NCBI GenBank assembly: GCA_030537315.1
Contig: JAUNNZ010000002.1
Coordinates: 36,188 to 100,187, forward strand
Length of the DNA: 64,000 nucleotides
Reading direction: 5' to 3'
Origin: Bacteroidia bacterium
GTDB lineage: Bacteria; Bacteroidota; Bacteroidia; Bacteroidales; UBA932
This document shows positions 26,958 through 34,852 of the stretch, one piece after another; the stretch's first letter is position 1; each line of letters opens with the position of its first letter. Under the pieces are notes generated by a model. It did not search any database and had not been told where the DNA came from. It saw only the letters and a list, made by a program, of their open reading frames with translations. The translations under genes were made by a program, and so were the position numbers.

Positions 26958-28811
26958 TTACCTTGAAGACTCACGAAGCAGCCCTATGATTATGTCCCTG
27001 AGCTCGGTGTGACCGGCAAGTTCGTTCAGGTCAAAATGTACGCGATAACGCCAATGATGGTGAGAATCAGCAGGTTGATTGATCCTTTCCAGATCCCTTT
27101 CAGGCCTGCGCAGGCCCGCGTCCATAGCTATCCAGTCCTGAAGCGGGAAGATGGCAAGCATCGAAGGGGAAACAAGGAAATCCTGCAGCATCCTGCGCAC
27201 TTCCCACGGCTCGGGATCGTTCTCGCACTGCATCCTGAGGGTTTCCATGTCGTGGCTTGAAGTGGCGCATACGCTCAGGTATTTCCACTCGCCCTCCTGT
27301 TCCATCCCGCGCATCTTGAGAGAGAGTATTTTCCAATGGTCCATCACGCCCGGAACGCAGTCGGGAACCATTCCCAGATCCTCTCCGCAGGCGAGCATTC
27401 CGGTGGCGTCAAGCAGTTCCGGAAGTTTCCTCTCCGCATTCCTCCGCCAGAACTCATCGTGACGATGGTAGAAGAAATCATTGTACAGCGCACCGAAACG
27501 CTCCTGCTGCCATTGCGGCAGGTTCTGAGAAGCCGGCGTGATAAGAGGCTGGTACATTCCCGGATGGCGCGGATCCTCGTGGAAGAGGCCCTCGCGCGGC
27601 AGCTGCATATTGTATATCTCCTCCGCACTGTAAGGCAGTGCCGGGTTGAAATGACCCATCAGGCCGCTCGTGTATTCGGCAGGGATCTCCCAGATGCGGA
27701 AGAAACCAAGTATGTGGTCGATGCGGAATGCATCGAAGAACTGGCTCATCTTGCGCAGGCGTGACTTCCACCAGGCGAAGTCGTCCTTTGCCATCTCCTC
27801 CCAGTTATAAGTCGGGAACCCCCAGTTCTGGCCGTCCGTGCTGAAGAAATCAGGCGGCGCACCGGTAGAGGAGTCCAGATTGAACAGTTCCGGATGCCAG
27901 TAGGCCTCCGCGCTGTCGGCGCTCACGCCGATAGGCAGGTCTCCTTTCAGGAAGACACCTTTGCTGTGCGCGTAGGCGACCTCCTCCGCGAACTGCTTCT
28001 CCAGATGCCATTGCATCCACTGGAAATATTCCGGTTCCAGCGAATCGCGCTTCGCGCAGAATTCGCAGTACTCCTTGAGCCAGTAGTTGTTCTCCTTGAC
28101 GAACTTCTTGAATGCGGCGGTGGCCATATCCTTCGCGCCGTTCTGCTGGAACGCCTTGCGGATCAGGGTCATCTTGGCCTTGAACACGCGCGGATAGTCA
28201 AGCTCCGGCAGAGCGTTCAGTTCGGCCTGCTGCCTCTTGAACGACGGGGTTTCCTTGATTCCAAGGTCCTGCAGATGCATGTACAGCGGGTGCAGCGCAA
28301 AGGTTGAAACGGGGCTGTACGGATAAGAATCCTGCCATTCGCCCTTGCGGGTGGTGTCATTTACCGGCAGCAGCTGGATGATGCACTGGTGAGAGGCGGC
28401 GACCCAGTCCACCAGCGGACGCAGGTCGCGGAATTCTCCGATTCCGAAGTCATTTGACGTGCGGAGAGAGAAAATCGGCACTGCCGTACCCGCTCCGCGG
28501 AAGCCCGGCTGGTCGAAAATCGCGGCCTGATGCTCACGGGGGAACGGGCAGCCTGGGATAGGGCAGTCAATCCAGTTGTCGACGACCGTTGTTTCAGGCT
28601 TTGCGCTGTGGTGCTTCCATTCGGTGCGCAGTATCAGGCCGTCCTGCATCAGGACATAGGTATAGTCCTTGAGGTCAGCGGCTTTTACGTCCACCGTGGC
28701 GCTCCAGACATTGCCTTCACCCCACTGCATAGGATATTTCTTGTCTTTGATGACCAGGGAGATGCTTTCCCCCCATCTGGTCCAGTATTCTATCTTGAAA
28801 GTCGTTTTCAT
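26958..28811 (-). CDS. malQ: 4-alpha-glucanotransferase (GH77) with an N-terminal starch-binding domain
   Basis: Transfers maltodextrin segments between chains in the cytoplasm. The 617 residues lack a signal peptide. Residues 1-85 look like a CBM20 starch-binding fold; the GH77 barrel starts at about 110 (PIFSLRTSNDFGIGEF). The nucleophile Asp is in FDAFRIDHILGFF, the acid/base Glu in ACGEDLGMVPDCV and the third acid in SSHDMETLR. Related Bacteroides and plant DPE2 enzymes carry two CBM20 modules; I see one. It is the last gene of the starch locus, 12 bases after GH97. Confidence 0.93.
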   Translation of the reverse strand: MKTTFKIEYWTRWGESISLVIKDKKYPMQWGEGNVWSATVDVKAADLKDYTYVLMQDGLILRTEWKHHSAKPETTVVDNWIDCPIPGCPFPREHQAAIFDQPGFRGAGTAVPIFSLRTSNDFGIGEFRDLRPLVDWVAASHQCIIQLLPVNDTTRKGEWQDSYPYSPVSTFALHPLYMHLQDLGIKETPSFKRQQAELNALPELDYPRVFKAKMTLIRKAFQQNGAKDMATAAFKKFVKENNYWLKEYCEFCAKRDSLEPEYFQWMQWHLEKQFAEEVAYAHSKGVFLKGDLPIGVSADSAEAYWHPELFNLDSSTGAPPDFFSTDGQNWGFPTYNWEEMAKDDFAWWKSRLRKMSQFFDAFRIDHILGFFRIWEIPAEYTSGLMGHFNPALPYSAEEIYNMQLPREGLFHEDPRHPGMYQPLITPASQNLPQWQQERFGALYNDFFYHRHDEFWRRNAERKLPELLDATGMLACGEDLGMVPDCVPGVMDHWKILSLKMRGMEQEGEWKYLSVCATSSHDMETLRMQCENDPEPWEVRRMLQDFLVSPSMLAIFPLQDWIAMDAGLRRPERDLERINQPADSHHHWRYRVHFDLNELAGHTELRDIIIGLLRESSR

Positions 28812-28823
28812 AATCGAAGAATG

Positions 28824-31001
28824 TTAAAGAGCCTTGAATGATACGGCGAAACCGCCGCCCGGAACCATCGCAAGTTCGAGCGCGTCCTGCAAAGTTACCG
28901 TTCTCTTTTCAATTGTGTATGCCTGAGGGTTGTCAAAACAGTCTGCATCGGGAGCGTCGCTGTAGATAGTCGCTTCATAGTTCCTTCCTTCTTCAAGGAA
29001 ATCCAGCGCCACGCTGAAAGTGCGGGCCTCTTCGTCGGTCACGCCTCCGAGGAACCAGTTGTCCGATTTCTTGTCCTTGCGGGCAATCACGAGGTAGTCC
29101 TGAGGTTCAGCATACAGGTAGCGGCTCTCGCTCCAGTCAATCGCCACGTCGCGTATGAACTGGAAGGCATCCATAAACTTAGCGTAGTGTTCAGGCGTGT
29201 CGGCCGCCATCTGGAGAGGGGAGTACATCGTCACGTAGAGGGCAAGCTGTCCGCAGATGGTGGAGTTGACGTGGCTGTCATTGCCGCACCATTCCTTGAG
29301 GTTCTGCTCGAAGATACCAGGGGTGTAGTCCATAGGGCCGCCGTTGAGGCGGGTGAATGGCAGGATTGCCGTGTGGCCCGGAGCGATGCCGCCGAATGCC
29401 TGGTACTCCGTACCCATTGCGCTTTCGTTGCCGATGAGGTTAGGATATGTCCTGCAGAGGCCTGTAGGGCGCACGGCCTCGTGAGCATTGACCATAATGT
29501 GATGCTTCGCGGCCTCGGTGACGGCATAAAGGTAGTGGTTGTTCATCCACTGGCCGTAATGGTGCTCGCCGATAGGCAGTATGTCACCTACATAACCGGA
29601 TTTCACGGCATCGTAGCCATATTTGTTCATCAGCGTGTATGCCGCTTCCATATGGCGCTCATAGTTGCGGACGCTGGAAGAGGTCTCGTGGTGCATCACG
29701 AGTTTGATACCCCTGGAATGAGCGTAGTCGTTGAGTGCATCGATGTCGAAGTCAGGATAAGGTGTTACGAAGTCGAATACGTAATCCTTGTTGCAGTTCG
29801 CCCATTCTTCCCAGCCCACGTTCCAGCCTTCGACCAGAAGGGCGTCAAATCCGTTTTCGGCCGCGAAATCTATGTATTTCCGTACGTTTTCATTGTTCGC
29901 GCTGTGCCTGCCGTTGGGGGTGGCGGTTGCGTAATCGAAGCTGTCGAGCTTGACGGAAGCGGCGTCCGTGTAGTTCCAGTTGCCGGCTCCGGCGATCATC
30001 TCCCACCATACACCCATGTATTTGACAGGATGAATCCAGCTGACGTCATCGAGCGCGCAAGGCTCGTTGAGGTTGAGCACAAGCCGGCTGACCAGCTGTT
30101 CCTCGGCGCTGTCGGCCACCTGGACCGTTCGCCAAGGCGTTACGCAAGGCGTCTCCAGACGGCCTTTCCAGCCCTGGGCATCAGGGGTCAGATGGGCACG
30201 TAGCTTCTTGCCGTCGGCGACGAGGTGCATGCAGGAATAGTCCACCAGCGCAGCCTCGTGGATGTTGACGTACAGGCCCTCAGGGGTTTTCATCTGGAGG
30301 CTGGTCTGGACACAGGATGTGCTGTAGAGTGTCGTGCTTGAGTTGTACTGATTCGTGTGGTTCTTGAATTCCGCAGGGATGCCTGTAAGTGTCGTGCAGG
30401 CATACTGATACTCCTGTGAGTCATAATCGCCCGGAATCCACCACGCGGTGTTGTCCTGTGCGCAGTTGAATTCAGTCATTTCCTCCTTGACCACGAAATG
30501 GACGAGAGGCTGGCCGTCAGGGAACTCATAACGGAATCCGAGTCCGTCATCAAAACAGCGGAAACGGATGTCCATCAGTTTTCCGTCGGCCTTGTGGCGC
30601 AGCTTGACGAGCAGTTCGTTGTAGTGGTTGCGTATGCCGGACTCTTCGCCCCAGACCGGTTCCCAGGTCTCGTCGAAAGAGGATGTTTCGGTGTCGAGGA
30701 TTTCGAATCCCTCGGTGAACATATATGGCGGAAGCTCGTCCGGTTTCTCAATCTTGTCCCCTTTGTACACAAGCCCCTGGTATTTCACGGTACCTCGGAG
30801 CTCAAAGCCGAGTACGCCCGGTTCCAGGACGCTGATGCCCTTGTGCTCAAGGCTGTACATCGGACCTCCGGCGCCGGTCAGGATGAAGGTCATCCTGTTA
30901 GCGCCGTCAGGCGAGTTGAGTTCGATGCTTTCGACCGCCTCCGGGCCGCTACTGCAAGCTGCCAGAAGGGCAATACTCAAGAATAATGCTGCTCTTTTCA
31001 T
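28824..31001 (-). CDS. susB: GH97 alpha-glucosidase lipoprotein (SusB-like)
   Basis: Trims alpha-glucans from the non-reducing end, probably in the periplasm. The 725 residues begin with a lipoprotein signal (LLAACSS, Cys16). The N-terminal beta-sandwich follows (IELNSPDGANRMTF), then the GH97 barrel with the GWNVGWEEW segment near 400 and the conserved HEAVRPTGLCRTYPNL and ESAMGTEYQAFGG segments near 520-545 that carry the catalytic glutamates. The first 53 bases overlap the end of the upstream GH13 gene in another frame, so its signal peptide and lipobox are encoded by DNA that also encodes the tail of that enzyme. Confidence 0.95.
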   Translation of the reverse strand: MKRAALFLSIALLAACSSGPEAVESIELNSPDGANRMTFILTGAGGPMYSLEHKGISVLEPGVLGFELRGTVKYQGLVYKGDKIEKPDELPPYMFTEGFEILDTETSSFDETWEPVWGEESGIRNHYNELLVKLRHKADGKLMDIRFRCFDDGLGFRYEFPDGQPLVHFVVKEEMTEFNCAQDNTAWWIPGDYDSQEYQYACTTLTGIPAEFKNHTNQYNSSTTLYSTSCVQTSLQMKTPEGLYVNIHEAALVDYSCMHLVADGKKLRAHLTPDAQGWKGRLETPCVTPWRTVQVADSAEEQLVSRLVLNLNEPCALDDVSWIHPVKYMGVWWEMIAGAGNWNYTDAASVKLDSFDYATATPNGRHSANNENVRKYIDFAAENGFDALLVEGWNVGWEEWANCNKDYVFDFVTPYPDFDIDALNDYAHSRGIKLVMHHETSSSVRNYERHMEAAYTLMNKYGYDAVKSGYVGDILPIGEHHYGQWMNNHYLYAVTEAAKHHIMVNAHEAVRPTGLCRTYPNLIGNESAMGTEYQAFGGIAPGHTAILPFTRLNGGPMDYTPGIFEQNLKEWCGNDSHVNSTICGQLALYVTMYSPLQMAADTPEHYAKFMDAFQFIRDVAIDWSESRYLYAEPQDYLVIARKDKKSDNWFLGGVTDEEARTFSVALDFLEEGRNYEATIYSDAPDADCFDNPQAYTIEKRTVTLQDALELAMVPGGGFAVSFKAL

Positions 31002-33792
31002 CTATGGTAATGTTATTAGTATCAACGGTTTCCCCTGTAATCACATTCTTCCAGGAACCCGGACGCGAGTCTGTGAATTCCGCATAATCTTCCCACGGAA
31101 CCTTGAATGGATCGACATTGTTGTTCAGGAAAACGAACACGGCGTCATCGTCGGTGTAACGGAAATATGCGTACGTGTTCTGGCGTGAAAGGAAATGGAG
31201 GGTCTTTCCATGCTGGACGGCGTCGGAGCCCTTGCGCCACTGGAAGAGCGCGCGGGTGAAGTCGTGAACGTCCCTTGAAGCAGGATTCGATGCCCAGTTG
31301 TCAGGGAACTCGCGGCGGAGGCCGCCGTGACCCTGGCTGCGGTCACGTGAGGTCTGAAGGAGTTCGTCCCCGGTGTAGATCTGAGGTATGCCGCGGACGG
31401 TTCCCACGAGGGTCATCACAAGCTTGACCTTGCGCGGATCTTCCCCGAACATGTCCGCTATGCGGTCCTGGTCGTGGTTGCTGGAGAAAACCATCAGATT
31501 GTCCACGTCGTTGAGATATACGTCATTCGCAATGCTGTCATAAACCTTGGTGATGCCTTCGTCCCAGTTCTCGTACGGGGTGTTCATACTGCCGCACATA
31601 GCACTCTGAAGGCAGAAGTCCATAACGGTAGGGAGGTTGGAGTTGAATCCGTCCCTGTTGGGATTGCCCGCCTGCCAGTATGCCACCTGTGGAACGTTGT
31701 TGGACCACACTTCGCCGACGATGTTGAAGTTCGGGTATTCGGCAAGAATGGATCTGTTCCACTCGGACATAGGTACCTTCTCGTTATACGGATAGGTGTC
31801 GATGCGGAAACCGTCCAGGTCTGCCCATTCTATCCACCAGGCTCCCCATTGCTTGAAATACTGGAGAAGGTAAGGATTGTCGAGGTTCATATCCACCATC
31901 GAGGTGTCGAACCAGCCCTCCTGCATATTCTTGCTGTCCAGCTTTGAGCAGTACGGGTCGTTCTGTGCGGAGAAAGCGCAGTTCGAGTGCGTGTATTCAG
32001 GCCACTGGTGCACCCAGTCGGCAAACGGCAGGTCCTTCATCCACCAGTGCCTGTCGCCCGCGTGGTTTGTGACGATGTCCATGATGACCTTGATGCCGCG
32101 GGCGTGGCATTCGTTCACAAATTCGCGGTATTTGTCATTTCCGCCGAAGCGGGAGTCGATCTTGTAATAGTCGGTGCAGGCGTAGCCGTGATAGCTGGCA
32201 TCCGGCTCGTTGTCCTCGAGCGCAGGGTTGAGCCAGATGGCTGTGGCGCCGAGGTCGGCTATGTAGTCAAGATGGTCGATGATGCCCTGCAGGTCGCCGC
32301 CGTGGCGGCCGAAGAATGCTTCGCTGTCAGCCTTCTCGAAAGTGTCGAATGTGTTGTCATTGGACGGGTCGGCGTTTGCGAAGCGGTCGGGCATTATCAG
32401 ATAGATCATATCCGATGTGTCGAAGCCCTTGCGCAGGGCAGAACCTTCGCGCCGTGCGCCGATCTCGTACGGAATGCTGAAGCTTTCACCATCGCGGCTG
32501 AATTCCAGCATATATGTGCCCGGGGCGGCGTTGGCCGCGATGGCTACATCGACAAAGATGTAGTCCTGGCTTTCAGCTTTGTGAGTACCGGTGACGGTGA
32601 CGCCTCTGCCGCCGCTGATGGCTACATCATAACTGCCGATTTCAGCACCGTTGACCATGAGCTGGAGCGGGGTCTTCATTCCCACCCACCAGCAGAGAGG
32701 CTCGATATGCCTGACCGGTTTCCTGTGGAATTCATCTATAAGCTGCTTGTAGAAAAGTGTCGTGGAGTTGTTCTCCCAGGCCGGCACGGGATCTTTTTCA
32801 AAGAACTGGAACCTGTGGTCATATCCTATTTCCTGGGCGGTATAAATAAGGGGCTGGCCGCCAGGGTGGGAGAAACAGAGCGCTGTCATCTCCTGCCACT
32901 TGTCGCCCATACGCTCGAATTCCGTCCCGGACCAGGAATTCTCGTCGTGGTTAGAAGTGAATACAAGCCTCAACGCGCCCTCCGGGAAGGTCTCCTCATT
33001 CCATCTGAAATACTCCTCAAGCTCCTTCTCCCCTGCCTTCCCCTGAGCGATGTCATTCAGAAGATGATGGAATTTCCACGCGTAGGTGGCGTCGAAGCCG
33101 GCTTCGTGAAGCCAGGCTTCCTCGCCCTCCGCGAGGAAATAGAGCGGCTTGTCCGCGTGTTCGCGCAGCATCGCGATGGTCGGTGTCCAGAAATCCTGAG
33201 GCACCTGATATGCCACATCGCAGCGGAATCCGTCGATTCCGCGGTCGATCCAGAAAACCATCGCATCCTGCATCGCCTTTCGCATATCCGCATTTTCATA
33301 ATTGAGCTTCGCGATGTCGGTCCAGTCATATTCGACGATGGTGTTGCCATCCGCGTCGCGGACATACCAGTCCGCAGGCTTTTCAGTCACCCACGGGTGG
33401 TCCGGGGACGTGTGGTTGGCGACCCAGTCGATGATAACCTTGAGACCGCATCCGTGCGCCTTTGCCACGAATGCGTCAAAGTCGGCAAGTGTGCCGAATT
33501 CCGGATTGACGTCACAGTAATCCTTGATCGAGTAATAAGAACCGAGCGAGCCCTTGCGCTCCTTTTCCCCTATGGGGTAGAGCGGCATCACCCATACGAT
33601 GTCCACGCCGAGCTCCTTCAGACGCGGAAGCTGCTCTGCAGCCGCGTCGAATGTGCCTTCAGGGGTGTACTGACGGGTGTTGAATTCGTAAACGACCGAT
33701 TTACTCCAGTCGGCGGTCGTGACCGTCTGTCCTTTTTGCGTGCAGCCGGCCAATGCCAGGACCGCTGCGAGGGCTAGTGCTATTCTGTTCAT
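30949..33792 (-). CDS. Lipoprotein with two complete GH13 domains (alpha-amylase fused to neopullulanase)
   Basis: I choose the ATG at 33792 (MNRIALALAAVLALAGC, lipobox Cys17), giving 947 residues. Residues 31-355 are a GH13 barrel with its own catalytic set: Asp192 (GFRCD), Glu222 (FLAEGE) and Asp283 (SNHDE). At residue 361 the chain passes directly into a cyclomaltodextrinase/SusA-type N domain (RHIEPLCWWVGMKTPLQL), then a second GH13 barrel from about 455 with Asp665 (GFRID), Glu694 (IVGEVW) and Asp774 (SNHDQD) and a C-terminal beta domain. The first barrel lacks its own C-terminal beta domain. This looks like an in-frame fusion of two adjacent PUL enzymes. Both activities are inferred. 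Confidence 0.9.
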   Translation of the reverse strand: MNRIALALAAVLALAGCTQKGQTVTTADWSKSVVYEFNTRQYTPEGTFDAAAEQLPRLKELGVDIVWVMPLYPIGEKERKGSLGSYYSIKDYCDVNPEFGTLADFDAFVAKAHGCGLKVIIDWVANHTSPDHPWVTEKPADWYVRDADGNTIVEYDWTDIAKLNYENADMRKAMQDAMVFWIDRGIDGFRCDVAYQVPQDFWTPTIAMLREHADKPLYFLAEGEEAWLHEAGFDATYAWKFHHLLNDIAQGKAGEKELEEYFRWNEETFPEGALRLVFTSNHDENSWSGTEFERMGDKWQEMTALCFSHPGGQPLIYTAQEIGYDHRFQFFEKDPVPAWENNSTTLFYKQLIDEFHRKPVRHIEPLCWWVGMKTPLQLMVNGAEIGSYDVAISGGRGVTVTGTHKAESQDYIFVDVAIAANAAPGTYMLEFSRDGESFSIPYEIGARREGSALRKGFDTSDMIYLIMPDRFANADPSNDNTFDTFEKADSEAFFGRHGGDLQGIIDHLDYIADLGATAIWLNPALEDNEPDASYHGYACTDYYKIDSRFGGNDKYREFVNECHARGIKVIMDIVTNHAGDRHWWMKDLPFADWVHQWPEYTHSNCAFSAQNDPYCSKLDSKNMQEGWFDTSMVDMNLDNPYLLQYFKQWGAWWIEWADLDGFRIDTYPYNEKVPMSEWNRSILAEYPNFNIVGEVWSNNVPQVAYWQAGNPNRDGFNSNLPTVMDFCLQSAMCGSMNTPYENWDEGITKVYDSIANDVYLNDVDNLMVFSSNHDQDRIADMFGEDPRKVKLVMTLVGTVRGIPQIYTGDELLQTSRDRSQGHGGLRREFPDNWASNPASRDVHDFTRALFQWRKGSDAVQHGKTLHFLSRQNTYAYFRYTDDDAVFVFLNNNVDPFKVPWEDYAEFTDSRPGSWKNVITGETVDTNNITIDEKSSIILEYCPSGSLQ

Positions 33793-33802
33793 CTGATGCT
33801 GT

Positions 33803-34849
33803 TTAGTCTTTAAAAGGGTCGAGGGCAAGTGTAGGGGTTCCGTTTGAGAATGCGCCCTGGTCATATCCGTTGCGAGACGGCTCTGACTCTGGCTCCCAGA
33901 GGAAGATGCCCTTGAAATATTCTTTGTTTTTCGTGTTGTCGAGAAGGAACTGCAGCGCAGCTTTTGACTGTTCCGGCTGCCTTGCCGGCATGCCGAACTC
34001 GCAGAGCATTATCGGTTTCTTGTACTTTGTGTAGAAAGCGCCAAGATTGTCCACAAGCTGCTGGGTCTTAGGATTCCAGTCCGGATAGCCGCCGATGGAA
34101 TCGTCCCAATAGGCGGGGTAAAGTGAAAGACCGATCATATCGTAGTCAGCCATGCCGACCATAAGGTCGAAGAACCATTGTACGGTCTCCCTGTTCCAGC
34201 CGTTGTCCACGTGCAGGATGACAGCCGTTTCGGGATAAACCTTTCTGGCCGCCGCCGCGCCCGCATTGAACACCTTGATGAAATTCCCCGCTTCAGAACC
34301 CTTCACACGGCAGGTCTCCCACAGCATTCCGTTGGTTACCTCGTTGCCGATCTGCACCCAGGCGACGTCGATGCCGTTGTTTTTCAGGAGGGTGAGGACT
34401 TCGGACGTATGTCCCGCCACATCTGCCGCCAGCTGGTCGGCATCGTGGCCTTTCCAGGCAGCCGGAACGGGCTGCTTGCCGGGGCCGCACCAGCTGTCAC
34501 CGTAGTGGAAGTCTATCATTATCTTCATCCCCAATGCCTGCGCGCGCCTGCATTTTACAAGGACATCTTCCTTGTTGCACCATCCGTCGGCTGGATCCAC
34601 CCACACGCGGTGGCGTACGGCATTGAAGCCGATGCCGCGCAGGAGCGCGGTACATTCCATCTCTTCGCCAAGCGGCGAATAGAATTTGTACCCCCTGCTT
34701 TCCATTTCTGTCACCCAGCCGAGATCCGCGCCTTTGGCGTAGAAGGCCGCCACAGGCGGTTCTGGATCCGGTTTAGGCTCCGGATCCTTCTTTGTCTGGC
34801 AGGCAGACAGCGAAAGCAGCACGGCTGCAAATAGAAGGAGTCTCGTCAT
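33803..34849 (-). CDS. GH53 endo-beta-1,4-galactanase lipoprotein
   Basis: GH53 enzymes cut beta-1,4-galactan side chains of pectin. The 348 residues start with a lipoprotein signal (LLSLSACQT, Cys17) and a proline/charged linker. The barrel shows FNAVRHRVWVDP near residue 74, MIDFHYGDSWCGPGKQ near 112, the acid/base Glu in VQIGNEVTNGMLW near 170 and the nucleophile Glu in PIMLCEFGMPA near 280. Four bases separate it from the upstream amylase. A galactanase is unexpected in an alpha-glucan locus. Confidence 0.92.
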   Translation of the reverse strand: MTRLLLFAAVLLSLSACQTKKDPEPKPDPEPPVAAFYAKGADLGWVTEMESRGYKFYSPLGEEMECTALLRGIGFNAVRHRVWVDPADGWCNKEDVLVKCRRAQALGMKIMIDFHYGDSWCGPGKQPVPAAWKGHDADQLAADVAGHTSEVLTLLKNNGIDVAWVQIGNEVTNGMLWETCRVKGSEAGNFIKVFNAGAAAARKVYPETAVILHVDNGWNRETVQWFFDLMVGMADYDMIGLSLYPAYWDDSIGGYPDWNPKTQQLVDNLGAFYTKYKKPIMLCEFGMPARQPEQSKAALQFLLDNTKNKEYFKGIFLWEPESEPSRNGYDQGAFSNGTPTLALDPFKD

Positions 34850-34852
34850 ATT

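Noticed and set aside
31987-33777. Long plus-strand open frame (596 codons) opposite the double GH13 gene.
   Set aside because: Shadow of GC-rich codons; the opposite strand has clear catalytic domains. The frame opposite dnaE at 21,244-22,317 is rejected for the same reason.
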